Source: Ricinus communis (taxonomy: Eukaryota; Streptophyta; Magnoliopsida; Malpighiales; Euphorbiaceae). Taken from it: DNA of 64,000 bases. A model generated the notes under the pieces. The model was given only the letters and a program-made list of their open reading frames with translations. It was not told the origin of the DNA and did no database searches. The stretch spans positions 30,136,802 through 30,200,801 of the forward strand of contig NC_063258.1 of NCBI RefSeq assembly GCF_019578655.1, in the 5' to 3' direction. Both the position numbers and the translations under genes were made by a program. Shown one piece after another: positions 47,227 through 59,877 of this stretch; positions within the stretch are counted from its first letter, which is position 1; each line of letters starts with the position of its first letter.

Positions 47227-48718
47227 ATGACTCCAATCTATGATCTGAACCAACCGTCCTCTTCTTTTACACTAGTGGAGCGAAAAGATGATCAACAACT
47301 GCAACTCTTCCTGTCACCTCATCATCATGCTGCTGCTTCTTTCTCAGGTCCTACTTTCTTCAACACACCCCATCAAGACCATACAGGATCAAGCAAACCT
47401 ATTGGGGACTCATCACATCAGCATGATCACAAGGCAAGAACGTACATGTGAATTTCATTTGTTTTGATTTTACATTTTTGTTGTTACATTAATCTGTCGC
47501 TCTTTAGTGCATGATCATGCTATATATGGTGTATCTTTGGTAGTACTGTTTAATTGCATTTAACTTCAGAAACATCTTCAGTCTTTTAATTTATGAACCC
47601 TTTTCTTCTTTCACTAATTTAATCTGTGCTCATAGTCTCTAGAACTCTAATTCTCGACCTTATCATCATAATTTTGCTGGGCTAATATGTATATGTCTCT
47701 GTGCATACACAAAAGATAATCATATTATGATCTGCTTAAGTAACCTTTCAGTGAATTTGTTTTTGTCTTAATCATAGGTTGATAAGTACATAGCACCCAT
47801 CAGATCGAGCGATCACAGACCCCTTTCTTCATCTTCATCGTTGCAAGCAGCCGTAAATTGTAATATCGGGATCCACAAATTGCCGCCATTTAAAAGAGAG
47901 GATGAAGATTATCAGAAAGGAAGTGGCGATGAATCATCCAAATGGATGCCCTCAAAGATGAGAATAATGCAAAAAATGATGAACTCTAATTGCTTTGAGT
48001 TCAATGATAAGCCAGTGAAATTTACAGTCAAGTTTCAAGATCACCAACAATATCAAGCTACTAACAATGAGATAAACTCATCCTGCAGCAACGGCAACAA
48101 CAATATTAGAGTCTGCTCCGACTGCAACACCACCACTACCCCTCTTTGGAGGAGTGGCCCTCGTGGCCCTAAGGTGATCCTCTTGTTGGAAAAGTCTTTT
48201 AACTCTTTTCTTTTCTTTTTTTTCCTTTTACATATATCAGAAGGGAAAGTCTGTTAACTGTTCGTTCTACTCATTCTTCGAAGTATTTCGTTGAACTTAA
48301 TTTATTACTCATAATACTGTAATTAAGTCTTGCTTAGTCTAGAATTTCTATTTCTAAACTCTGCATAATTTGGTATTTGATGCAGTCCCTTTGCAATGCT
48401 TGTGGGATCCGACAAAGGAAGGCCAGACGTGCAATGGCGGCTGCAGCAGCAATTGCAATGGAGACATCATCTACAAAGGCGGCTAAGGTTAAGGAAAAAA
48501 AGTCGCGCACAGGCCATGCATCACAATGCAAGAAACTGTGCAAGCCTCCTGATCATCCACCACCTCCTTATAATCAGGGCCAAAAGCCAAAAGTTAGCTT
48601 CAAGAATCTGGCGCTAAGTTTAAGCAACAATTCTGCTCTTCAACGAGTGTTTCCAGAGGATGTTGAAGAAGCAGCAACGCTGCTTATGGAATTATCATGT
48701 GGTTTTATTCACGGTTGA
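47227..48718 (+). CDS. Class-B GATA transcription factor with LLM motif (GNC/CGA1, GATA21/22 type), 311 aa
   Basis: A nuclear DNA-binding protein of the GNC/CGA1 group, which controls chlorophyll synthesis, chloroplast development and light, cytokinin and nitrogen responses in Arabidopsis (family knowledge). Exons: 47227-47433, 47778-48173 and 48386-48718. The zinc finger at about 182-207 has the form C-x2-C-x18-C-x2-C with TPLWRSGPRGPK, and is cut by the second intron after GPK, as usual in class B. A basic region, QRKARRA, follows it. The C-terminus carries the LLM motif (LLMELSCG, about 300-307), which marks LLM-domain B-GATAs. The long N-terminus is Ser/His/Gln-rich, as in GNC and CGA1. 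Intron 1 must begin at AAG/GCAAGA to keep frame, making it a GC-AG intron; the nearby GT alternatives lead to an immediate stop. Confidence 0.93.
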
Positions 48719-49840
48719 TTTTTCCTTTTCTTTTTTTGTTCAGATATATAAAATAATTTGCTCTAGTCAGTTTCTTTAGTTAATTATAGGACGACTCAAT
48801 TAGGTATTACTTGCCATTTTAATCTGTTTTCTTGATTGCAAGTGAGAGATTTTTAATTTCTTCAATGTTGCAATCAAAATTATGGGATTGCTTTCGTTTA
48901 AGCTTCACTTGAAATAATGGAAATAATAATAATGGTATTTTGTGATAATTGCTGATCCAATCTTTGTGTAATAACATTAATTGAAATTAATTAAGCATAA
49001 GCACACATCTTTATTAGAGATTTATATTTGTATATTATAAATAAATCTCCCTAACAAAATATGTGAATGGTGCCAAGAAAAGTATTCTTGATATATAGAT
49101 TCTATCTTTTGTGTGATGCAAATAAAAGTGCCATGAGACAGTACAATTATGTGATCCAGGTTGAGATTATTGTACCACTGCTAAGTGCAGACACCACAGA
49201 TTTAAAATGATAGAAGCCTCAGCACCAGAAAAATCTCAATAGTGCTGTTCATAGGGAAAATAAATGTCTGGTTAATTTGTTTGTTTTATAGAAACTTTCT
49301 CAAAAAATGAAAAATGCAACCCTACATATAAATTCTTGGATCTGTAATCATTGTTTTAAACTTACATTTATTCGTAAATGTTAACGAATTAATTTCACCA
49401 ATCAGCATTTTGGTATAATTGCTAATAATATAATTATGGAATAACACATATCAAGGGATCATTTTAATTAGTTTTGTAAATATTTAATATTAATAAATTA
49501 ATTAGTATAGTGAGTTATTACACAAATAATGTTGTATGATCAAATGTTAAATATCTATCATATAGAAACAAAATAGATTGAAATACTGATTATATATAAT
49601 TTACAGTAATGGTAATAATGAGAAATATAAATATTATTAATAATCTCTTTCTTCTTCTTCATCTTACCTTTCCTTTCCTATTTTCCCTTCAAACCAAACT
49701 TGCATTCCCAAGTCAAATTCCGCCGTTTGATCTTGCACTCTCAAATTGTTTGTCTTTTTTACTCATATTGTCAGAATTTCGTCAAAGAAATCAAGAAAAA
49801 TAGCAAAATCTTTGTTGAATCTTTTTGTTGATTTTTCTAA

Positions 49841-49842
<2 letters not shown>

Positions 49843-49881
<39 letters not shown>
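49843..49881. repeat. Compound (CT)n(TA)n microsatellite
   Basis: A CT run passes directly into a TA run. Confidence 0.9.
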
Positions 49882-50417
49882 GTAAATTTTATGGTTTTTT
49901 TGTTTTAAAATAAAGTAACCATATTTTATTTTAATATGGTAACAAGATAATGATAACTTACATAATTTTTTTTACGATAATTTAGTTTTTCCTTTGTTTG
50001 AGGAGAAAATTGACCTATAATTTTCAATACACTAAAAACAGAAAAATATTATTAAAAATAGAAAAGGATGCACATAACAAACATGTAATCCAAGAAAATT
50101 TACCTTTTATATCCTTTAAATTTAGAAGAAATCAAGGCATGAGGAGAGCGATAAAACTAGTGAATTTAAATAATAAATTACATTGACATAAGGAGGAGTA
50201 TATTTACTAATGGTATCATCTGAAACCCACAACTTTGCATATTAGAAAAAACATTTATTTCTTTCATTATTTAAAAAAAAAAGTTATTATATATATATAT
50301 ATTACATAAATATTTTTTCTCTCATTTAAGTCAAATTATTTAAACATGTTTTTATTTTAGAAATAAAGTATATAAAGTATATTGTGGTTTCGATATTTTG
50401 TAATCTTCAACATGTAA

Positions 50418-50835
50418 TTTTATTTTCAAACAAAAATAGACATGTAGTTTTAAATCGTGACAAGAAAATATATCTCACTATTAAAATTTTTTAATTTGCA
50501 AATGCTTAACCATATTTATTTAAATCAACTATCATTATTATATTTTTCGTGGTTGATAATATGAGTTTAGAGTTGAACGACTCAAAACATTATTATTTAA
50601 CTGTTAAATCGATATTACTAAATCAATGGCTTATTAAATCACAATTTAATGGTTAAATATAGAAATAATGAACTTTTAAACTCTAAATCTATATTATTAA
50701 ACACATACAGTATGATAATGACAGTCAATTGGTATAAATGTAATTATATTATTATAAATTAAAATATTTTAACAGTGAAATATATTTTTTTATCACGATA
50801 TATAATTATATATATTTTTTATTTTAAATAATATT
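50418..50835. mobile_element. Long fold-back (MITE-like) element, arms of about 200 bp and a short loop
   Basis: Reading in from both ends gives the same text with changes: left ATCGTGACAAGAAAATATAT then CTCACTATTAAAATTTTTTA; right (reverse complement) ATCGTGATAAAAAAATATAT then TTCACTGTTAAAATATTTTA. The match continues through GATAATATGAGTTTAGAGTT against TAATATAGATTTAGAGTT to TTTAACTGTTAAAT against TTTAACCATTAAAT close to the centre (about 50625). The loop is only some 20-35 bp. No open frame is present. Ends are approximate. Confidence 0.7.
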
Positions 50836-52921
50836 ATAATCAAAATAATAAAATTATAAAATACTTTTATATATTTATCTCTTTATTTTAATACCATCAA
50901 CACCAACAGCCGAACTTTGCCTCAAAAAAATGGATATCCGTTGCGTGAATACTCTAAGTCAGAAATCTCTCCTTCTCTAAACTTTTCTTTTCTACCACCG
51001 CCAAATATTACATTTATCTGTAATAAGACCATTTGCATTATCGCCCTAATTTCTGGTAATCATTTAAATTAATGCTTCACAATTCACTTTTACTTCTTCA
51101 AGACGGCATATAATATTTTTTTCTAAATTCTTAATATTTTAAAATTAAAATTTTCATAAAAAATATTATATACTATATTAAATATTAAGTGAGTAAAAAT
51201 CAAGATAAATATTGGTAGAATATTTATAATTTTTTAAAATAAATTATAAAAATTACTAATTTGAATTCTGACGTTTTTTTTTAAATAAATTATGGTTGTA
51301 ATTTGCTTCATTTTCTTAAGAAAAAGACTTTCTGATAATTAAGCTTTGAATAAAGGATTAAAAGTCATTGTAACACCAAACTAGTCGAAGTATTATAAAA
51401 CCAAACGAGTCAAACTATATTCTTAAGAAAAAAATAGTCAAACTGTTTACCTTGGAATCATGAAGTCCTGCATATCTTCTAAATTAATAATAAATAAATA
51501 TAATGTCGGTCCATGATCTATCATCTGTATATACATAAAGTTCACAGTTATAATTAACATTTAATAATTGTTTTCCTCAAAATGAAAACAATTAATAGTT
51601 AGTTATTTTTCTTAAAAATAATATATCATCCATTCTATTATAAATTTTAGAATATCTATAAAATAATAAATTAGTCTAATTTAATTACTTATTTATAATA
51701 AATCGTATTAACTATTTTGTTAATTCGTGTAAAGTAACAATTATTATATTTAAAAATTATTAATTTTTTTTATTTTGGTAAAAGTAATAATTTATCAAAT
51801 AATATTTTAAATTTTGTATAGTGGGAAAAAATATATAATAAAAAATATGTTAAAATATATTTCTATTTTATAAAATTATTACATGATTTAATAATAAGAT
51901 ATAAAAGAAAAAGAAAGCTTTAGGAAGGAGTGACATGGGCCGTTACAACCCAAGTACAAAGCGAGACCCGAATTTGGAGAAAGCCTCATAATTGTGCAAC
52001 AAACCAGCCACAATGCGTTCGCGAATAGAAGATTCCTACACCACTTATTACAATAAGTCCCACATATTTTGGATCCAAGTCTACTACTATCTTAGATTCC
52101 GCTTCCTTCCCTGTTGTAAATCTAATATACTTTGATCTCAACCATCCACTGGCCATCTCCATATCCCTTTATTCAAATCTTACGGTCATGATTTCATGAA
52201 GCTGACAAAAATTTATACCTACCACAAAGAACACAACTTGTTGCCCATGACTCATTTTAGTTACAAGGTACAACGTCGCCCATAAATTTTTTCCAAACAA
52301 CATTCATCAGATAATTTCCCATTTATGTCCTCCACCCAACAACAACTGATAAAAAAAGAAATTATGTATTATAAATAGTAAAAATTAAATAAAACGAGAA
52401 AAATCATCATTCAAGTGTCAAGAAAGTGATGGTTCTCTAAAAACTCTATAAAAAGCAAATATTTATTCCACAGTAGTAATATCTGTAAACGTTTGATATT
52501 TTAACTTGGGAAAAGATTTTTGGGTGCTCTTGATTGGTCTAGATTCTGGAAACCCTAACCCTGTAAAACTGTTTTTGTATTTACATGAGGGAGAGATAGG
52601 CATGTTGTGAAAGAGATTCTGCCACCCAAGAATCCCAGATTACACCATTCGAGAAAAATTTTAAAATTTTTAAAAAAAGTTCCTTTTTTTTTTTGTTTGT
52701 CTTTGAATGAATGAAAATGGGAAGTATTTTCATCCATTGATACTCAATCTTAATTCCTTCAATTTCTTCCATTCATTTTCTTTTGGAATTTGGTAACATA
52801 TTTTTGTGCAGATTGTGGTATTCTGAGAACCAAAAAAGAACTGTCTTTTTCTGCATTGGTGCTTAGTCACTCACCACCCACCATCATCAGATCTGAAGCC
52901 TTAAAATTTCATATTTTTTTA

Positions 52922-52960
52922 ACATATATATATGTATATATATATATACACACACACACA
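52922..52960. repeat. Compound (TA)n(CA)n microsatellite upstream of GLDP
   Basis: TA-rich repeat followed by cacacacaca. Confidence 0.85.
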
Positions 52961-53222
52961 ACTAGCACTATTATTATTCACAGACAAAAATCACTATATT
53001 ATCACCAGCCCATCTTTCCACTTATTTCATGGAGCACAATTAATCTCATTCTTCAACCTCCCTTTTGTTTTCTTTTCCTCACCAACCCCATTTCCCTTTA
53101 GCTTCTCTTTTCACATTTAAAGAAAAAAAAAAAGATCAAATCTTTCTTTCTTCTGCTCTCTTTCTTTGTACATTTCAACAAAAATAGAATATAATTAACT
53201 CTCTTCTTTGTACATTACACTC

Positions 53223-56200
53223 ATGGAACGTGCAAGAAAGTTGGCTAACAGGGCAATCTTGAAGCGGTTGGTTAATGAATCAAAGCCGCACAAACACCAC
53301 AGCCGCAATGAATCATCAGCAACAACTCTGTTAAACTCTTCTTCTTCTCCTATATTGTACACTCCTTCAAGGTATGTTTCATCATTGTCATCTTTTGCTT
53401 CAAGAAATCCCAGATCAGGTTCACTCCCAGGAACAAAAAGTATTGGTTATTATGGTATTGGGTCACAAGTTAGATCCATTTCTGTCGAGTCGTTGAAACC
53501 AAGTGACACTTTTCCTCGCCGTCATAACTCAGCTACAGCAGAAGAGCAAAGCAAAATGGCCGAGTTATGTGGGTTCGATAATCTTGATTCTTTAATAGAT
53601 GCTACTGTGCCTAAATCCATTAGAATTGATTCAATGAAGTTTTCAAAGTTTGATAATGGTTTAACTGAGAGCCAAATGATTGAACATATGCAAGATTTAG
53701 CATCAAAGAATAAGGTTTTTAAATCATACATAGGGATGGGGTATTATAATACACACGTTCCACCTGTTATTTTGAGGAATATAATGGAGAATCCTGCTTG
53801 GTATACTCAGTATACTCCTTACCAAGCTGAGATATCTCAGGGGAGATTAGAGTCTTTGCTTAATTATCAAACTATGATTACTGATCTTACCGGATTACCT
53901 ATGTCCAATGCTTCATTACTTGATGAAGGGACTGCTGCTGCTGAAGCAATGGCTATGTGTAATAATATACTAAAAGGAAAGAAAAAGACTTTTATTATTG
54001 CGAACAATTGTCACCCACAGACTATTGATATTTGTAAGACCAGAGCTGATGGTTTTGATATTAAGGTAGTTACTATGGATCTTAAGGATATTAATTACAA
54101 ATCTGGGGATGTTTGTGGAGTTTTGCTTCAGTATCCAGGGACTGAGGGTGAAGTTTTGGATTATGAGGAGTTTATCAAGAATGCTCATGCTAATGGGGTC
54201 AAGGTTGTTATGGCATCAGATTTGTTGGCTTTGACAATGTTGAAGCCTCCTGGTGAACTGGGGGCAGATATTGTTGTTGGATCAGCTCAGAGGTTTGGCG
54301 TCCCAATGGGATATGGAGGTCCTCATGCAGCTTTCTTGGCTACCTCACAAGAGTACAAGAGGTTGATGCCTGGAAGAATTATTGGTCTTAGTGTTGATTC
54401 TTCAGGGAAGCCTGCTCTGAGAATGGCGATGCAAACTAGGGAGCAGCATATACGCAGGGACAAGGCTACCAGTAACATCTGTACTGCTCAAGTAAGTCAT
54501 TATTGTTCTTATTATTATTAGTTAGTTTGTTTATTTACTTGGGGATTGCTTGTATTGGCGGTAATTAAAATCCATTTGAGATGCCATCCTTTTCAGCAAA
54601 AAAATTTGAGATTGATTCAACCTAGCTCAAAATTCGTATTGGGAACACATTCACTTTTATTTTCTTAAACTAAGAGAGCAGAGCTTACTCTAAGCAATGC
54701 ACTAAGTTAATTTTCATTTAGTTAAAAGAAATCTCTTCTTCTATTCAGGCATTACTTGCAAACATGGCTGCTATGTTTGCTGTCTATCATGGACCTGAAG
54801 GCCTTAAAGCCATCGCACAAAGGGTCCATGGTCTTGCTGGAGCACTTGCACTTGGACTGAAGAAACTTGGGACAGTGGAAATCCAGGGCCTTCCCTTCTT
54901 TGACACTGTGAAAATTAAGTGTGCTAATGCACAAGCAATAGCTGATGCTGCATACAAGAATGAGATAAACTTGCGAGTTGTAGATGCAAATACTGTAAGT
55001 TTAATTATATTTTTTTTTATTAAATGACTACAAGTCAATGTCATGTGGTTTTCAGATTCTGGTTTGCTTTTCAGATCACTGTTTCCTTAGATGAAACAAC
55101 AACCTTGGAGGATGTTGACAATCTTTTCAAAGTTTTTGGCGATGGCAAGCCTGTATGTGTTACTAAGTATTTCTCATGGTGTTGGCTTTTTCCAGTTAAT
55201 CATTATTTTTTATTATAAAGCTATTATCTTTCTTTTAAATGTCAGGTCCCATTCTCTGCTGCATCTCTGGCACCGGATGTTCAGAATGCAATTCCTTCTA
55301 AGCTAATTAGGGAGAGCCCATTTCTAGCCCACCCAATCTTTAACATGTAAACTCTTGTCCTGAAAGTTGAACAAGATTGTCATTTGGATGCCACTATAAT
55401 TTTGTTCTTTTTGGTTTTTATAGGTACCATACAGAGCATGAATTGCTCAGATACATTCATAAGTTACAGTCCAAAGATCTCTCTTTGTGCCACAGTATGA
55501 TTCCACTGGGATCTTGTACAATGAAATTGAATGCAACCGCTGAAATGATGCCAGTGACATGGCCTAACTTTACCAATATTCACCCCTTTGCTCCTGTTGA
55601 TCAGGCTCAGGGTTTTCAGGTAGGTAATTTCCATGTTATTTATACAGAAAATTGAAAGGTGTTGCATATGACCAAATATTGCGCATGAACAGTCAAACTA
55701 ACTTTTCTTTTAATTCTTGTTCTCTTAGGAAATGTTTGATAACCTGGGTGATTTGTTGTGTACCATCACTGGTTTCGACTCGTTCTCATTACAACCTAAT
55801 GCTGGTGCGGCTGGCGAGTATGCCGGGTTGATGGTTATTCGTGCATATCATAAGGTATGCTGATTGCCTAAATGGGAATAGTTCTCTTATTTCTCAGTAG
55901 GTAGCAGCAATAATTTTTCTTACTATTGTGGCCTACTAAGACATTTTTCACATTTACCTTTTTAAAACAAAAAATTAAAATGCTGAGAACTTAAATCAAG
56001 CACATTGAACCACATTTTTTCTGAGACTTTTTTCTGTCTTTATAATTTTTCTTTTTCTAAATGAGAGAAAGTTTTATGAGTTTAATTCATAGTACACTGA
56101 AGCTGAGTGTTTCTAGTTTTATTGGACTCTTTCCTCCATTGCTAGGAAATCTTATAGGATAAGTCTAGGTGTAAATGCACTCAGCCCATAATTGTACACA

Positions 56201-59200
56201 TGTTTCAATTTATGAAATATGAAAATAATTAATTCATGTACTGTTTCTCAAATATTGAATTCTACAAAAGCATGTAATAGTTTTGGCTTGCTCCTGCCGT
56301 GATAGATTTTCTTCTTTCTGTACATGTGTTTGGAAAACTCTTGACCTCACTTATATCATTCCTTCAATAGGACCTTCCTAATGTTTCCTATGACCCTTTT
56401 TACCTCCATCAATTAACTGTGCTAATCTCCCTCTGAATCAATGCTGTAGTCAAGAGGAGATCATCATCGCAATGTGTGCATTATACCTGTTTCAGCACAT
56501 GGGACAAATCCTGCAAGTGCTGCCATGTGTGGAATGAAGATTGTTGCTGTTGGAACTGATGCCAAGGGAAACATTAACATTGAAGAACTAAAGAAGGCTG
56601 CTGAAGCCAACAGAGACAACCTATCAGCACTCATGGTACGGATATATTGTTTCCTTGATGATTTAATTTTGCATTAATGAAAATTTCAGTAGAAGTGAGG
56701 TTGAGAGCTTCCTATGTGCTATCGGTTGTCTTATTTTGATTTAAATGCTTAGGTTACATATCCTTCAACCCATGGAGTCTATGAAGAAGGCATTGATGAG
56801 ATATGTAAGATTATTCATGACAATGGAGGTCAAGTATATATGGATGGGGCAAACATGAATGCACAGGTATGTTTTCCATATCGTCTTTCTTTATTTTACT
56901 ATTACATGTCGGAGTCTTACTCTATGCCATTAGCTCTCCTGTTAGATACGGAGATATTACATCATAAAAACATATTTCTTAGAAAACGTGTAAGAGCATC
57001 CCCAATAAGTTCTTAATTCATGCTCCTTCTCTATTATAAGGAGTATATTTTCAAAAATTAGACTTCCAAGAGACTCCCTAATTCATCGTTCTTCCTTAAA
57101 ATGACTTAAGAGCCACATTCTCTCTCCTTAAATTTAAGGAAGGAGAAAGTGACTCTCTCTCCTTTACTTTTTTCCATCTTTGTTTTTCAAGTCACATTCT
57201 CTATCCTTACTCATTTCTCTCTTTTTACTTTATTAATAAAAAAATTAATTAGGAAGTAAAATAGAAATTATTGTTGGAATACATACGCATTTCAAGACAA
57301 ATTAAAATAGAGAGTTAATTATTTATATTTTAATATAGAGACATATAGGAAATATTGTTGGGGATGCTCTAAGTGGCTTCAGTTCTCATGCATCTTTTAT
57401 TCTTTTTCTCAACATAACTGCTGGGTGAGGATTGACATTGAGGAACTTATTAAGCAATTCAAAACTGCAGATATATTCTATGTAATCTTGAAAGAAGGGG
57501 TGTGTCTGGCAAAGTTATGGATCATTCTGCAAATACAGATCAGGATTTTGTGCAAACAATTTTCAAATTGATAACTTTTGCATTTTATTATTTGCTGTAT
57601 AAACTGCATTCGAAATTTCAAAAAAATATGAAAGAGAGATGCTATTCCTATTTTCGTCTTTTTGCTGATGTTTTTCATCTTTGAATGTTCATGTTCTTAC
57701 TTGGCAGAAATCATAGATTTAATTGAATAACTGGCTGGTAATCTGAATTTAACTTTTTCCATAAATGTGCATTATTGTGTCATAAACATTGTCTGTTAAT
57801 TATGTCTGTGCATGTATTAGCATTGTACATTTATATATAAAACTTTTGATCCTTTCAGGTGGGTCTGACAAGTCCAGGTTTTATTGGAGCTGATGTTTGC
57901 CATCTCAACCTCCATAAAACATTTTGCATTCCACATGGAGGTGGTGGTCCTGGCATGGGTCCTATTGGTGTGAAGAAACACTTGGCACCATTTCTACCTT
58001 CACATCCTGTGGTACATATTCTTATTACAGTGAATAACTTGCCATGCATCATCTAGTCTTGACTATGCAATTGCATGATTGAGTTCTTGGGACGATGGAT
58101 TCTTGTTAGGAAACTATTTCCATTCTTCATTACCTTTGTTTAACCATCCATTACTTAAGATTAAAAAAATCAGTTTTTTTTTTTAATTTTCAAATTTTTT
58201 TGGTTGTATTGAAGATATCTACAGGTGGTATACCAGCCCCTGACAACGCTCAACCATTGGGAACCATTTCAGCTGCACCATGGGGCTCTGCACTTATCTT
58301 GCCGATATCTTATACTTACATAGCAATGATGGGGTCTCAGGGACTAACTGACGCTTCGAAGATTGCCATCTTGAATGCAAACTACATGGCAAAGCGTTTG
58401 GAGGTTTCTATTTGTCCATGACTTTTTCTTTTGTGTTCTATAAGAATCAATCAGTACCCTGAGCGAGTATTATCACTGAATTGAGTAAATTCATGCTTCT
58501 CCTTATGGCTATATTTGCAATATGTTTGACACCCTGTTGATTTTACACATTTCAATAGAACTTTGTGACTTGTGAGCTAACTGTGAATTTAATTTGTAGA
58601 TGAGTTTTCTTTTTCTCTTAATGTTCTCTGCTATGGGTTGCTTCACAGAATTACTACCCTGTTCTTTTCCGTGGCGTGAATGGAACATGTGCCCATGAAT
58701 TCATTATAGACTTGAGAGGCTTTAAGGTAGTTCATATATTTTAGATTTGTTTTATTGTAGACTTCCTTTCTGTCATGAATATACTATGAGGCATTCTTCT
58801 TGTAGAATACTGCTGGTATTGAACCTGAGGATGTTGCTAAACGCTTGATGGACTATGGATTTCATGCACCAACAATGTCATGGCCTGTTCCAGGCACACT
58901 TATGATTGAACCCACTGAAAGTGAAAGCAAGGTAAAAGCTGTGAAGAATCTCCTTTCTGTTTCATATTTCTCATCTCTTATGGAGAGTCAATCAAATTCA
59001 ACTTTCTTTCAGGCCGAGTTAGACAGATTCTGTGATGCTCTTATCTCCATTAGGGAGGAAATTGCAGAGATTGAGAATGGAAAAGCTGATGTCCACAATA
59101 ATGTCCTAAAGGTTAATGCTTGGTTCCTTTCTTTTTCTTTTTTAGTAAAACTACTACAAGTAAAATACACAAATGTGTTTATAATTTGGATTTGTACTGG

Positions 59201-59877
59201 CATGGCATTGATTCACTTCAGTGTATGTAATTGTTCTTTAATTCATGAGCCTCTGGCAATTATCTAAAATGTGAAAATGCAGGGAGCTCCTCATCCACCA
59301 TCTTTGCTCATGGGAGATGCATGGACAAAACCATATTCTCGGGAATATGCAGCATTCCCTGCTTCCTGGCTTCGTGGTGCGAAGTTCTGGCCAACTACAG
59401 GTATGCGACTCGTATCTATGTCAGTCTTGAAGTTTGAAACATTTGCCTTTTTGAACTTTTGATCCTTGCCATTGGTTTCACTTTCTGTTTCTAAGGACTA
59501 GGTCCAGATATAAAATTGCAGACAAAGTAAAACTTTATTATCTTTTAATACTGTCTATTCTTCAAGTTCTCAATTAAAAAGACAGATGTTGAGTTTAAAT
59601 CACCATTGACACAGTGATACAATGATCCAAAGACACTGTCCATCTTTTTCTGTCTGACTCTGCAATTTCAACCATTCTTGTAATGAGTGAATACTTTGTT
59701 CATAGCACAGAATCGAAAGTATTATGTTGGTTAAGGATTCATGTGTTTACTGACAATTTCTTCCGGGGAACTGTTATTTTAGGACGAGTGGACAATGTAT
59801 ACGGTGACCGCAACCTCATCTGCACCCTTCTCCCAGCATCACAGTATGTGGAAGAACAGGCTGCAGCTAGTGCTTAA
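53223..59877 (+). CDS. GLDP: Glycine decarboxylase P protein (glycine cleavage system), mitochondrial, 1057 aa
   Basis: PLP enzyme that decarboxylates glycine and hands the aminomethyl group to the lipoyl arm of H protein, a key step of photorespiration in leaf mitochondria. Fifteen exons, all GT..AG and in frame: 53223-54491, 54749-54994, 55075-55152, 55246-55346, 55424-55619, 55729-55854, 56450-56635, 56753-56866, 57859-58011, 58215-58403, 58649-58726, 58806-58931, 59013-59111, 59283-59400, 59783-59877. The N-terminal 85 or so residues are rich in Arg/Ser/Ala without acid clusters until later, fitting a mitochondrial presequence. [20 protein letters not shown] and [10 protein letters not shown] belong to the N-terminal half. 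[11 protein letters not shown] and the PLP site [19 protein letters not shown] (Lys about 792) belong to the second half. Length matches plant P proteins (about 1040-1060). Intron 8 is the longest (about 1 kb) and carries a MITE. The start is the Met in a good context heading the presequence; five codons upstream another Met exists. Confidence 0.98.
56994..57369. mobile_element. Tourist/Harbinger-like MITE in GLDP intron 8
   Basis: The left end is GAGCATCCCCAA and the right end is its exact reverse complement (TTGGGGATGCTC). TAA stands outside both ends (56991-56993 and 57370-57372), a 3-bp target-site duplication of the TWA type used by PIF/Harbinger elements. The 376-bp body has no coding frame and holds an internal palindrome (ccttaaatttaagg). 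Insertion is away from the splice sites, so GLDP should be intact. Confidence 0.85.

Larger units (their letters stand above)
48719..53222. other. Intergenic: GATA 3' UTR, AT-rich DNA with a fold-back element, GLDP promoter and leader
   Basis: Nothing coding is supported. A compound CT/TA microsatellite lies at 49843-49881, a long fold-back element at 50418-50835 and a TA/CA microsatellite at 52922-52960. 51900-52340 is GC-richer and contains promoter-like text (gatctcaaccatccactggc, ccatatccctttatt) at about 900-1100 bp before the GLDP start. 53100-53222 is the CT-rich leader. Confidence 0.6.

Noticed and set aside
52055..52066. AGTCCCACAT resembling the plant snRNA upstream element
   Set aside because: Only a partial match, with no TATA at the required distance and no snRNA sequence downstream.
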